From Photobacterium sp. CCB-ST2H9 (lineage in GTDB: Bacteria; Pseudomonadota; Gammaproteobacteria; Enterobacterales; Vibrionaceae), in NCBI RefSeq assembly GCF_023151555.2, contig NZ_CP100425.1, forward strand, positions 1,860,001 to 1,924,000: 64,000 nt of DNA, in the 5' to 3' direction. Under the pieces are notes generated by a model, which saw only the letters and a list, made by a program, of their open reading frames with translations, was not told the origin of the DNA and ran no database searches. This document shows, one piece after another, positions 8,590 to 17,289 of this stretch. The number at the start of each line of letters is the position of its first letter. Position 1 is the first letter of the stretch. Position numbers and translations under genes: made by a program.

Positions 8590-10212
8590 TCATTTGGCAA
8601 CGAAGTACATGTCCTTCGCGTAGATATTTCCTTTCGGGTTATTACGCGGGAAACCTTTCAGGTTACTTTTGACCAGTCTGGTGTGGTTGTAATAATAAAC
8701 AGGCATGACCGGTGATGCTTTATCCAGAATTTGCTCCGCCTGACGATACAATCCGTACCGTGTGGGTTCATCAGAGACATCGGCCGCTTGCTTCAGCAGT
8801 GCATCAAAATCCGGGTTACAGAACCCGGTTTCGTTCCCGGGATGACCACAGGTAAAACTGTTCAAAATAGATGAAGGCTCAGCATAGTCACCAAAAGCAT
8901 AAGAACGTGCAACAGTAAAATCTCCAGCAGCTTTCGCGGCCAGATAAGCGTTCCACTCCATGTTTTCCAGTGCGACGTTTACACCGAGTGTTTTCCACAT
9001 CGCAGCAATGGCTAATGCCAGTTTCTTGTGGTTTTCACTGGTGTTGTACGTGAGCGTCACGTTTAAAGGCTTCGTCTGGCTGTAACCCGCTTTCGTCAGC
9101 AGGTCACGGGCTTCTGCCATTCGTGCGTCATGCCGCATCAGCTGATACGCCGGAGTATAATTCCTGTAATTCGGGATAATGTCCGGCACCACAGAAAATG
9201 CGGCCGGTTCACCCTGCCCTGTGACTTTTTGCACCAGCACATCCCGGTCAATCGCCATCGTCAGGGCGCGGCGCACATCCGGGTTATCAAATGGTGGTTG
9301 CTGGGTATTGAACGCGTATACATACGCCCCCAGCAGTCGCAATGACTTTAACTGTTCCGGGTTTTCTTTCATCAGCTTCTGGTAATACTCAAGCTGAACC
9401 CGGTTCGTCATATGAATTTCGCCAGCCTGATATCGCAATAACTCAGCATGTTGCGACGATAACGCCAGATAAGTCACACTGTTAATCACAGTAGAGGCGT
9501 TTTCCCGGTAGCGCTCATTCCGGGCCACCTCTACTCGTTCATTCGGTACCCAGGATTTCAGAACATACGCACCATTCGAAACAAAATGCTCCGGACGGGT
9601 CCAGCTATCCGGAAATTGGCTGACAACATGTGCCGGTACCGGAAAGAAAGTTTTAATGCTCATTAAACTGAGGAAGTAAGGTGTCGGCCGGGACAGAGTA
9701 ACTTCAAGCTGATGAGAATTGAGCGCTTTCACACCGAGCGCTTCAGGGGGGTGCTCCCCATTCAGAATAGCTTTCGCGTTGAGGATATTAGCTGTAGCCA
9801 GATTAAAACCGGTATTGTTCCCAGTTGATTGATTGACAGCACGACGCCAGGCAAACACAAAATCTGCTGCAGTTAAGGCTGTGCCATCTGACCATCGCAA
9901 GCCGGGGCGCAACTGGAAGCGATACGTTTTTCCAACATCGGAAACTGACCAGGATTCTGCCTGTCCCGGGATGATCTCACCGTCAAGGTTCTCGATCACC
10001 AGTCCCTCGAACAGATCATTAACGATCACATCGCCCGGACTGCCTGAACCGACAAAGCCCGGATCAAGCGTACTGGGTTCAGCGCCATTGGCACGGACGA
10101 GATGCTGTGTTTTTGCCAGTTTGACGCCGTCAGGGACAACGGCAGCCGTCACCGAAACAGAACAAAAAACTGCGGTGAGCGCAAAACCGGCAATCAGAAT
10201 TTTTTGATTCAA
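8590..10212 (-). CDS. peptide ABC transporter substrate-binding protein, OppA type (540 aa)
   Basis: A signal peptide (residues 1-24, cut after SVTA) precedes a family-5 solute-binding protein. Landmarks are EPSTLDPGFVGSGSPGDVIVN, the LRPGLRWSDGT motif and the LRYQAGEIHMTNRV segment; its length is that of OppA/MppA. It should bind oligopeptides in the periplasm and deliver them to an Opp-type permease. No oppBCDF genes are next to it, so it is an orphan receptor that must share a permease encoded elsewhere. Its terminator is at 8559-8586. Confidence 0.9.
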   Translation of the reverse strand: MNQKILIAGFALTAVFCSVSVTAAVVPDGVKLAKTQHLVRANGAEPSTLDPGFVGSGSPGDVIVNDLFEGLVIENLDGEIIPGQAESWSVSDVGKTYRFQLRPGLRWSDGTALTAADFVFAWRRAVNQSTGNNTGFNLATANILNAKAILNGEHPPEALGVKALNSHQLEVTLSRPTPYFLSLMSIKTFFPVPAHVVSQFPDSWTRPEHFVSNGAYVLKSWVPNERVEVARNERYRENASTVINSVTYLALSSQHAELLRYQAGEIHMTNRVQLEYYQKLMKENPEQLKSLRLLGAYVYAFNTQQPPFDNPDVRRALTMAIDRDVLVQKVTGQGEPAAFSVVPDIIPNYRNYTPAYQLMRHDARMAEARDLLTKAGYSQTKPLNVTLTYNTSENHKKLALAIAAMWKTLGVNVALENMEWNAYLAAKAAGDFTVARSYAFGDYAEPSSILNSFTCGHPGNETGFCNPDFDALLKQAADVSDEPTRYGLYRQAEQILDKASPVMPVYYYNHTRLVKSNLKGFPRNNPKGNIYAKDMYFVAK

Positions 10213-10317
10213 GACGAGTTCCCTTCGGTCTTTATCCCATCAACACCTGAAATCCTTGTGTCTGATGTACGCCTGTTTCAGCGATCCATAGAAAGTGCGG
10301 GGACTAGATAAAATGAT

Positions 10318-10367
10318 GCCAGACCCTCAAAATGATTCAGGTCTGGCCAAAAGCAAAGCTTTTTTCT
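10318..10367 (-). terminator. terminator region after the small lipoprotein gene
   Basis: GCCAGACC (10318-10325) pairs with GGTCTGGC (10340-10347). A second small stem (AAAAGC/GCTTTT) flanks it at 10348-10363. On the minus strand the first stem is followed by ATCATTTTA, a moderate tract. Confidence 0.65.
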
Positions 10368-10377
10368 TTTCAATCAA

Positions 10378-10716
10378 TTACTTGGGAATGTTAAAACTTT
10401 TGTCATTCAGACAGGTAAAAGTGTAGTATTCCGAACGTTCATTGAAATGGCTGAAGCCCTTGCCCTGACAGTATGCACCGTTGATTTCATTCATCACAGT
10501 CAGTGTTTGCTGACTCTTCACAGAGAAATAGCTGTCATTTTCACAGACGACCCGGATCTTGCCATCATCCCCCTGAGAGAATGCCCGCACTTTGGCAGCA
10601 CACAATGAGTAGCTCACATCGACAAAGTCATTTGCTCTTTCATCTACCGATGCACTACAACCCGCAAGCATTACCGCTGAAACTGCAGCGAGACTAATTA
10701 AGGCTTTCACGATCAT
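10378..10716 (-). CDS. small lipoprotein (112 aa)
   Basis: A lipoprotein signal with lipobox VMLAGCS places the acylated cysteine at residue 19. The mature part has further cysteines at 38, 58, 83 and 106, which could form two disulfides in the periplasm, and ends in FTCLNDKSFNIPK. I do not recognise the family. The gene has its own terminator and an AGGAGA ribosome site, so it is probably monocistronic. Function unknown. Confidence 0.75.
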   Translation of the reverse strand: MIVKALISLAAVSAVMLAGCSASVDERANDFVDVSYSLCAAKVRAFSQGDDGKIRVVCENDSYFSVKSQQTLTVMNEINGAYCQGKGFSHFNERSEYYTFTCLNDKSFNIPK

Positions 10717-10835
10717 CTCCTTTTTTATATACCTCAGTTAGATTGTAGTGCGGTCGTAAATAAATCGCATCAATTTCCTGCTACTGAATCAAAAATATTT
10801 CGCATGGAATCATAAATTTAGACAAACCTAATGTA

Positions 10836-11441
10836 TCACTCCAGGGAAGAAGCCGATGTAAACTCTTTAATTTTTCCGTCAACCACCAGAAAACAATCCA
10901 TACCTGCTGCAAGTGCAGCCTGACGTCCAAGAGAAGTGTCCTCAAACACCACACACTGAGAAGGCACAAGGCCTATTCGTTGAGCAGCTTCGAGGAAAGT
11001 ATCCGGGTGAGGTTTGTGATTTCGGACGTCGTCCGCCGTGACCAGTGCATCCAGTGAGGGAAGAATGTCCGTCATTGAGAGTAATTCCAGCGCATTGGAC
11101 TTTCGGCAGCCTGTGCCGACGGCAATTTTCTTTTCCCCCCGGTAGCGCATCAGCAGCGAAAATGTGGCAGGAATCACCTCCCCTTTATGTTCAAGGGCTT
11201 CAAAGAATTGCCACTTTGTATCTGCGACTTCCTGAACACTGTGCTGCAGCTGATACTTTTCATTCATCATTTGCGCGGTTTTGACTGTCGGAGAGCCTCC
11301 CAGACTCATCAGCCATTTCGGATCAAACGGAATACAAGACTGTTCACATGCAGCACGCCAGGCCTGAAGATGCGCAGGCATTGAATCAATCAAAGTGCCA
11401 TCCATATCGAAAATCAGACCGTGATATTGAGACAGATCCAT
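10836..11441 (-). CDS. yqaB: HAD-family sugar phosphatase, YqaB type (201 aa)
   Basis: A beta-phosphoglucomutase-like HAD hydrolase with the nucleophile motif LIFDMDGTLIDS at the start, the cap domain after it, the second motif VGTGCRKSN and the acidic motif CVVFEDTSLG. E. coli YqaB removes phosphate from fructose 1-phosphate and 6-phosphogluconate; the same activity is likely. The start at 11441 is chosen because GGAGG lies nine bases upstream; a longer frame adds ten residues without a ribosome site. Confidence 0.85.
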   Translation of the reverse strand: MDLSQYHGLIFDMDGTLIDSMPAHLQAWRAACEQSCIPFDPKWLMSLGGSPTVKTAQMMNEKYQLQHSVQEVADTKWQFFEALEHKGEVIPATFSLLMRYRGEKKIAVGTGCRKSNALELLSMTDILPSLDALVTADDVRNHKPHPDTFLEAAQRIGLVPSQCVVFEDTSLGRQAALAAGMDCFLVVDGKIKEFTSASSLE

Positions 11442-11529
11442 CCTTAACCTCCAAATCAACACGTCTTCCATATTGGCTTAAAGTGCCTTTTCAAATCCAG
11501 ATCTGTTTTCAACGCTTACCGGCGAAAAG

Positions 11530-12330
11530 TCACTCGATATCCATCACCACCAATCCCCATTTCTCGGCGATCCGATCAAAAAAACCCTGAGTTTTCTTCA
11601 ACTCAATCCAATGGTTAATAAAGTTAATCCAGACCTGATCATCACGAGGTAACAGCATCGCCAGAGGTGTCGCTCGCCGCATGCCCCGGACATTGGGCAC
11701 AGCCAGCTGTGCAAAGCGGCTGGTCAGTGTGGCAGCCTCAATATTAGAAGTCACAATCACGTGAGCGCGATTGGACAACAGCGCCTGATACGCTTTGCCG
11801 CTCTCAACCACTTCTTGTCTGGCTTTCGGGAAAAACTCTTTCACCATCATTTCTTCCACAGAGCCCCGACGCGATGCCACAGTGACTGAAGATGCGTTAA
11901 AGTCGCTCCAGTACCTGAAACGACTCTGAATTGATTGATGCGTCACCGGCACAAATCCCAGATAGTAATAAGGACGGCTGTAGCCTACGATTTTCGCCCG
12001 GCTGATATTCAGCGCTGCGCTGCCGGTCAGATCATATTTCTCCGTAACAATCCCGCTGACCAGTGTTTTCCAGTCTGTTGCAACATATTCCACCGTCACG
12101 CCCAGATCTTTAGCCAGCTCTGTCGTGATATCAATGTCATACCCTTTGTAGAAATTTGTTGCAGGATCCCGCATGGTCATGGGTCCCCAGTCCCCTGTGG
12201 TTCCGACGCGGAGTACCCCCCTGTCCATCACTTTCTGTAAACGACTTGAAGCAGCATGAGCCTGGCTTATCATTACGATACACAACAGAAAAGCCAGAAA
12301 CAGCAGTTTGAAGGACAAGGTAAGCCTCAT
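11530..12330 (-). CDS. periplasmic family-3 solute-binding protein (266 aa)
   Basis: A signal peptide ending near SQAHA precedes a Bac_solute_3 fold with the opening motif GVLRVGTTGDWGPMT, then GYDIDITTELAKDLGV and the RAKIVGYSRPYYYLG hinge. The opening also resembles cyclohexadienyl dehydratase (PheC-like) proteins, which share this fold, so amino-acid binding or a periplasmic enzyme are both possible. No permease genes are adjacent. GGAGG six bases before 12330 fixes the start; a longer frame lacks a signal peptide. Confidence 0.85.
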   Translation of the reverse strand: MRLTLSFKLLFLAFLLCIVMISQAHAASSRLQKVMDRGVLRVGTTGDWGPMTMRDPATNFYKGYDIDITTELAKDLGVTVEYVATDWKTLVSGIVTEKYDLTGSAALNISRAKIVGYSRPYYYLGFVPVTHQSIQSRFRYWSDFNASSVTVASRRGSVEEMMVKEFFPKARQEVVESGKAYQALLSNRAHVIVTSNIEAATLTSRFAQLAVPNVRGMRRATPLAMLLPRDDQVWINFINHWIELKKTQGFFDRIAEKWGLVVMDIE

Positions 12331-12512
12331 CAGGACACCTCCGGAAACAACAGCGCAATCTTCACTACGTTTTGAATTAAAGATAGCATTGTCTGTGTAA
12401 AAATTTGTTGTGGCAGACAAGTTAATTCTGTCTCAGAAGTACAACATCAGAGGGAATGATGAAATGAAAGTCACTGAAGTAAGGTGTTTTCTCAAAAATA
12501 AGAAATCACATC

Positions 12513-12540
12513 AAAAAAACTGCATTACTGTTGTAATGCA
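12513..12540 (-). terminator. intrinsic terminator of the AraC-type regulator
   Basis: TGCATTAC pairs with GTAATGCA over a four-base loop and is followed on the minus strand by GTTTTTTTG. Confidence 0.8.
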
Positions 12541-12614
12541 GGAAACACAATATAAGGAATATTCTTTCGCTTGATTGCAAAGGTGATTATTTTCCCCGAA
12601 CGTGAACACCAACA

Positions 12615-13325
12615 TTAATTGTGGTTCAGATTGTGTTTTCTCATTCGGAATTCACCCGGAGAGCAGCCCATGTGCTTTTTAAACACTCGCGAAAAATATG
12701 AAACATCTTTAAAGCCTGCCGAGTTCGCAATCTGAGATATTTTTTCACGATCTGAACTCAGCAATCCGCAGGCAAGATCCAAACGTTTCTTAATAATGTA
12801 CTGTTTCAGTGTCACGCCCATGATGCTGTGGAACAAACGCGAAAAATAGGTCGGAGAATACTGGCATGCGTTTGCTAAGTCCTCTTCCCTCAACGGTGAG
12901 CTGAGGTTTTCATCAATGATCTTGAGTGCCGGTCGGATCGACATCTCTCGATTCTCGAATCCTGGCTCAATATCAGCTTCGATGTTATGCGTATGAAGGC
13001 GGCTGAAACATTCTTCCAGTTCCTGTCGGCTCGCATTCGCCGGTAATACATCTTCACCACCGGCCCGGAGGACGTTCAACGCCAGATTTCCGTCGAGATT
13101 ATGATAGACGACAACGACCTTTGCGGCAGGGAAGCGAGTTTTCACTGCCCGCAGCAATTCAAATCCTTCCGATGTCGAGTCAATGACCTCAAGAAAAACA
13201 AGTTCCTGCCCTGTCATTGATGACAATAACTCGTACGGAGAGATCTCGACGACCTTATGCGAAAGTTTCAGGTTTTCTTTCGCTTCTACCTGCTTGTCAT
13301 GATGACTACTACTAACCCAAATCAC
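12615..13325 (-). CDS. AraC-family regulator with a receiver-like domain (236 aa)
   Basis: Residues 1-115 follow the response-regulator receiver fold, but the phospho-acceptor position is Glu46 (VFLEVIDSTSEGF) and the fold begins without the usual acidic pair, so it is probably not phosphorylated. Residues 130-232 form two AraC helix-turn-helix units with EEDLANACQYSPTYFSRLF and ISQIANSAGFKDVSYFSRVFKK. The start is GTG, with AAGGTGA eight bases upstream. No kinase gene is adjacent. It may regulate the neighbouring binding protein or its own long AT-rich upstream region; this is inference. Confidence 0.88.
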   Translation of the reverse strand: MIWVSSSHHDKQVEAKENLKLSHKVVEISPYELLSSMTGQELVFLEVIDSTSEGFELLRAVKTRFPAAKVVVVYHNLDGNLALNVLRAGGEDVLPANASRQELEECFSRLHTHNIEADIEPGFENREMSIRPALKIIDENLSSPLREEDLANACQYSPTYFSRLFHSIMGVTLKQYIIKKRLDLACGLLSSDREKISQIANSAGFKDVSYFSRVFKKHMGCSPGEFRMRKHNLNHN

Positions 13326-13797
13326 ACATTCACCTTAAACTACTCGTGTCATATTCCCATGTACATCAATTGATATGTACATGAATGGTGGTTGACACTC
13401 CTTGTCGATGAATAAAAAAATATTTATAAGAATACGTATGAATATCAGGGCAAAAATGTATTTACTTAAAATAATTAAGGTTCATTAAACTAAATTAATC
13501 CAGTCTTTCCGAAATGTTTCAAATATAAGCATCAATTCTTTGAAAGTCTGCTATGAGTAAGACTTCAGTCAGTTGACATAGTTCCGTCATATGAATGATG
13601 TCATTTTTTAGTACTTATAATTATAATAATTAAAGCACTTATCACAAATAAGTCTATTTTTTTCACAGTGCTGACTTGTCGCAAAAAAAGACCAAAAGAC
13701 AAAAAAGTCTGACAGCGAAGCTTAGAAATGCGGTCTTGGAAGGCTATATTTTTGTTTCAAAGGCGTTTTTCAGTATCACCTGAGATCCCATTGACTC
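13326..13797. other. AT-rich intergenic region
   Basis: About 470 bases without a supportable gene. It contains the promoter of the AraC-type regulator, which reads leftwards, and the end of the NTF2-like gene. Long A and T tracts suggest a bent, regulator-bound region, but no discrete operator is clear. Confidence 0.4.
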
Positions 13798-14208
13798 CTA
13801 CTTCAGGTAGCCCGTCAGCTGTTGATACAGGTCAAAACTGCTGTCCTCTAACCAGCATTCAGTGATGAAACCCGCTTCCAGCCGAAACTGAATCATACCT
13901 GTCATCTGAATGACCTGCTTTTTGCCCGGTATATTCAGCCAGCCGCCCTGGTATTGAGCCTGACAGCGATATCTCACCACGGTTAGCGGAGGCTGACAGA
14001 CGGTATCAGATATAGAGAACACAACTGATTTAAATTTTTGCCGCCACAACTGAAGGTAGGAAAGGTAACTCTCATGGGAGACCTGCTGCTTACGGCCGCC
14101 CGGCAAATGAAAAATGAAAGGATCGGAGACGTATCTGGTCAGACTGTTACTATCGGCATTTGCCCAGATATCCTGGAACCAGGCATCGACCCATTCCCTT
14201 GTTGTCAT
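13798..14208 (-). CDS. NTF2/SnoaL-like protein (136 aa)
   Basis: The short alpha-beta cone fold is suggested by REWVDAWFQDIWANADSN at the start, the FHLPGGRKQQVSHE turn, and the MTGMIQFRLEAGFITECWLEDS strand pair. SnoaL-like proteins are small cyclases, isomerases or ligand-binding proteins; the substrate cannot be read from sequence. It has no operon partner. Family assignment is moderate. Confidence 0.65.
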   Translation of the reverse strand: MTTREWVDAWFQDIWANADSNSLTRYVSDPFIFHLPGGRKQQVSHESYLSYLQLWRQKFKSVVFSISDTVCQPPLTVVRYRCQAQYQGGWLNIPGKKQVIQMTGMIQFRLEAGFITECWLEDSSFDLYQQLTGYLK

Positions 14209-14388
14209 CTCAGTTACAGCTCCGCTTCAATTCATCGGGACATCGTATTACACAGACTCGAATGCTGCGAAAATTGTGACATTAAAATGCTGCCTCAATT
14301 TATACTAGACCTGCATCAAATCCTATGTCGGGGTTTATTATTGCAAATTTTCTTCGCACAATATCAAATTTACTGACAATGAATAAAG

Positions 14389-14766
14389 TTAGCGTTGTGC
14401 ATGCCACATCCGGCGAACATCAGACAAATTCTGTTTCGCCTGATCAGACGCATCTGAGAGAAAGGGCTCAGCCTGCCTCAGGTAAAACTTTGCTTTTTCT
14501 GGATCTTTTATTAAGAAATAGTTGTGCGCAATCACGCCCAGCAAATCAACGAATGCGCTTTTATCATGGGATCGGCTTGCCTGAGGCAGCATCGACTGAA
14601 AAATAAGAAGACTTGTTTCCGGTGTATTCACAGACATAATCTGCGACAGATCAGGGCTGACTGAATCGGGTGTGGCATAACAGTATGTCTTCGTATCATC
14701 TGCCCGGACGAAGCTACTCGCTAACAGCAGGCAGTAAATCACAATGCACGGGTAAAATTTTCTCAT
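14389..14766 (-). CDS. exported small protein of unknown function (125 aa)
   Basis: A signal peptide (MRKFYPCIVIYCLLLASSFVRA) precedes a mature chain of about 100 residues with one Cys and TPR-like helices (HNYFLIKDPEKAKFYLRQAE). The start at 14766 was chosen because it begins the signal peptide; a longer open frame to 14937 adds residues of no clear character. I do not recognise the family. Confidence 0.6.
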   Translation of the reverse strand: MRKFYPCIVIYCLLLASSFVRADDTKTYCYATPDSVSPDLSQIMSVNTPETSLLIFQSMLPQASRSHDKSAFVDLLGVIAHNYFLIKDPEKAKFYLRQAEPFLSDASDQAKQNLSDVRRMWHAQR

Positions 14767-14957
14767 CACGCAACGTTTCGCTTTGTCCTGGCGGGGTACG
14801 CCAAAGGTAAAACAAGAAGTCATGTGCAGAATCATACTGATAAGTTCAACTGCCGCCGCACCAGTATTGTGCTGATTGTGCCAGCTTTGGTGATGGCCTC
14901 TCAGAGCCAAAGCAACTGAGAGGTGTGTTACCGTCAATAATACAAGTCAGATATCAT

Positions 14958-15623
14958 TCAGAGCGGATCACTCATGTTCAGTCTGGATAATGCAGCCTGA
15001 TAATAAGACAGGCTGGGAATGTGGGTATGGTGGCTGAGTTTCTTGCCAACGGCCACAAAATCATACCCCAGCTCCTGAGATGCTCTCTGGTTCCACTCCC
15101 CTTCGGCAAATACAATCCGTCTTTTAAATGTCATTCCGGAATCCTGTTTGGCCCTGAATGCAGCGAGCGCCATAATCTCAGTCCGGCTTGGTGCATCAGA
15201 TGATGAGGCGAACGTCATTTTACTGACATCAATCCCAACCGCTTTCAGCTTCATGCGGCTGACTGCCGCCCAGCCGCCGCTGGTAATCGCAACATGGGTG
15301 TCCTGACGAGTCCCCATCAGCTCGAGGAATTCCCGTGCGCCTTTGCTGAGCACAGTCTCTGCCGGAAGCGAAGTCAGTTTGTCCGCTAAATAGTCCAGAT
15401 ACTTTTGCTCCACCTGACGATGAATGATAGACCGGCTTGTTTCCACCGGGAACTGACGCAAGATGTCATCCAGCATTGCTGAATCAGTCACCCATTTTTC
15501 CTGATAACGCGATTTATCTAAAGTAATGTGGAGCACATCTTCAATTGCCTGAAGAAAACAGCTCATGTCGATTCCCTGCGCATTCACCAGCGCACCGTCC
15601 ACATCAACTAACAACAGATTCAT
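14958..15623 (-). CDS. HAD-family hydrolase (221 aa)
   Basis: The nucleophile motif LLLVDVDGALVNAQG stands at the N-terminus, with a helical cap, then the motif-II region VAITSGGWAAVSRMK and a motif-IV like VFAEGEWNQRA in which the usual DD pair is replaced by EGE. It belongs to the phosphoglycolate phosphatase-like HAD group, substrate unknown. The start at 15623 has an AAAGG site; a longer frame to 15698 would add a hydrophobic stretch in front of the catalytic strand and is unlikely. Confidence 0.75.
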   Translation of the reverse strand: MNLLLVDVDGALVNAQGIDMSCFLQAIEDVLHITLDKSRYQEKWVTDSAMLDDILRQFPVETSRSIIHRQVEQKYLDYLADKLTSLPAETVLSKGAREFLELMGTRQDTHVAITSGGWAAVSRMKLKAVGIDVSKMTFASSSDAPSRTEIMALAAFRAKQDSGMTFKRRIVFAEGEWNQRASQELGYDFVAVGKKLSHHTHIPSLSYYQAALSRLNMSDPL

Positions 15624-15720
15624 CAAAATACCTTTGTTTATATCTTGGGAGATTGCGCCGTACAGCATGAAGATGTAAACAAAATGTTTCAATAACAATT
15701 TTGTTAAACTTCATTACTTT

Positions 15721-15734
15721 TTGAGTCGACTCAA
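15721..15734. promoter_or_regulatory. perfect 14-bp palindrome in the HiPIP upstream region
   Basis: TTGAGTCGACTCAA is a perfect palindrome, about 190 bases before the HiPIP gene and 98 bases before the divergent HAD gene. It could be an operator for either. No regulator can be named from it. Confidence 0.35.
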
Positions 15735-15922
15735 ACTCTTATCGTGCCATCAGATGCATTGCGTGTTCAGAACACAGCAAAGGATTACCACAAAACGCAT
15801 GGTTATCAACAAAAATTTAACATCGTGATTTCTTAGCGATATTTCAGATTCTTTCCCACAATTATTCCGTTCGCCTCAAGAAGCGAGCCATATGTGAGTA
15901 ATGAAGCAATCAAAGGATAATT

Positions 15923-16237
15923 ATGATGAAAACTTCAACAGACCGCCGGCGTTTCCTGCGTCTGACCATGGCAGGAATCATTGGTATCACACTGGGTGAT
16001 CAAATCTTGCAGAGAAAAGCTCTGGCCAGTGAAGAGCTCCCACACTTGGAAGAGGATGATCCGCAGGCTTCGGCGCTGACTTATACGCACAAATCACCTC
16101 ATGCAGACAAACATTGCGGAAATTGCATGTTACTCCAGGGCAACGAAGGTGATGAATGGCGCCCCTGCTCAGTTTTCCCGGGTAAATTAGTGAATGTAGA
16201 AGGATGGTGCGCAGCCTGGACAGCCAAACCTGCGTGA
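15923..16237 (+). CDS. high-potential iron-sulfur protein, HiPIP (104 aa)
   Basis: A Tat signal with DRRRFLRL and a hydrophobic segment ends near KALASE. The mature chain carries the four cluster cysteines in CGNCMLLQG, WRPCSVFPG and EGWCAAW, the HiPIP pattern for a [4Fe-4S] cluster cycling between 3+ and 2+. It acts as a soluble periplasmic electron carrier. Tat export fits a cofactor inserted in the cytoplasm. It is monocistronic with a terminator at 16244-16265. Confidence 0.92.
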   Translation: MMKTSTDRRRFLRLTMAGIIGITLGDQILQRKALASEELPHLEEDDPQASALTYTHKSPHADKHCGNCMLLQGNEGDEWRPCSVFPGKLVNVEGWCAAWTAKPA

Positions 16238-16243
16238 TTCCTG

Positions 16244-16265
16244 AAAGCCCGTTCCGCGGGCTTTT
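16244..16265 (+). terminator. intrinsic terminator of the HiPIP gene
   Basis: AAGCCCG pairs with CGGGCTT, followed by TT, seven bases after the stop codon. Confidence 0.8.
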
Positions 16266-16312
16266 GCCCACCCGATTTTGGAAAAACATAGAATTTCAGA
16301 ACAGATATCGAA

Positions 16313-16386
16313 TGGAGGCGCGTCCCGGAGTCGAACCGAGGTCCACGGATTTGCAATCCGCTGCATAGCCACTCTGCCAACGCGCC
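16313..16386 (-). tRNA. tRNA-Cys (GCA)
   Basis: A 74-base cloverleaf reads on the minus strand from GGCGCGTTGGCAGAGTGG to an encoded CCA. The anticodon loop is GGATT-GCA-AATCC, giving anticodon GCA, and the T-arm is GGTTCGACTCC. The acceptor stem GGCGCGT/ACGCGCC is complete. Confidence 0.97.
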
Positions 16387-16500
16387 TTATTGAAGCTTGT
16401 CTCAGAAGACGAAGCGCATTATCCAAATCCTGATAAAAAGTACAAGCCTTTTCTTCATCGGCCCGAATCAATTGGCGAATCTTCCGCCAAATGAAAGAAA

Positions 16501-17283
16501 TCAGCCAAAAAACAGTCCGACCCGGTCATGGAGATAAACCTGCTCAACGGTTGTCTCGAAGGTTTGCTCAAGACATTCCACGGTCATTACTTGCTCAGGT
16601 GTCCCTTTTCCGACACAGGATCCCTGCTTAAGGATGATGACGCTGTCGGCATGCCGTAGTGCCCGGTTCAGATCGTGATTGGCCATGACAACCGCAATCC
16701 CCTGCTCCGACAGCTCGGCCAGAAGACGGTACAAAGCCGCTTCCTGACCGATATCCAATGCGGTTGCCGGCTCATCGAGCAGCAGCAGACGCCCCTCTGA
16801 ATGCAGTTCCGGCCAGATTTGCAGACAGGCCGCTGCAAGCCTGACCCGTTGCCACTCGCCGCCAGAGAGCTGCTGAATATGTCGTGACAGCTTATCTTCA
16901 ATCGACAAACGGCGACAGATCTCCAGAATCGCCTGATGAACACGTTCCGCCTCGGCATCAGGAATGGCAGACACCGCAAGTTGCAGATACTGATACACCC
17001 CGACTGCAAAACCGGGCTTATCCTGCTGAGGGAGATAGCTGCGATATCTGGCCATGTCATGCAAGTCCATCGACGAAAGCGCTTCACCCGCCAGCATGAC
17101 CTGCCCTGAACCGTGAAATAATCCGGAAAGGCATTGAATCGCTGTACTTTTGCCACTCCCGTTCGGACCAATGAAATGGACAATTTCGCCCCGCCGGACC
17201 GAAAAACTGAGTGGCAACAATCTGGTATCAAACGCGATATTGTCCGCACGAAGGATTTCTTCTTGTCCTGTCTTATCTGTCAT
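16501..17283 (-). CDS. btuD: vitamin B12 ABC transporter ATPase BtuD
   Basis: The ATP-binding subunit of the BtuCDF cobalamin importer. Walker A is GPNGSGKS, the signature LSGGEWQR, Walker B RLLLLDEP, and the switch histidine lies in VVMANHDLNRAL. It follows btuC with a gap of only six bases or none, depending on the start; the ATG at 17283 is preferred, while a TTG two codons upstream would abut the btuC stop. No btuF or riboswitch was seen next to it. Confidence 0.93.
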   Translation of the reverse strand: MTDKTGQEEILRADNIAFDTRLLPLSFSVRRGEIVHFIGPNGSGKSTAIQCLSGLFHGSGQVMLAGEALSSMDLHDMARYRSYLPQQDKPGFAVGVYQYLQLAVSAIPDAEAERVHQAILEICRRLSIEDKLSRHIQQLSGGEWQRVRLAAACLQIWPELHSEGRLLLLDEPATALDIGQEAALYRLLAELSEQGIAVVMANHDLNRALRHADSVIILKQGSCVGKGTPEQVMTVECLEQTFETTVEQVYLHDRVGLFFG

Positions 17284-17289
17284 CTTCAA

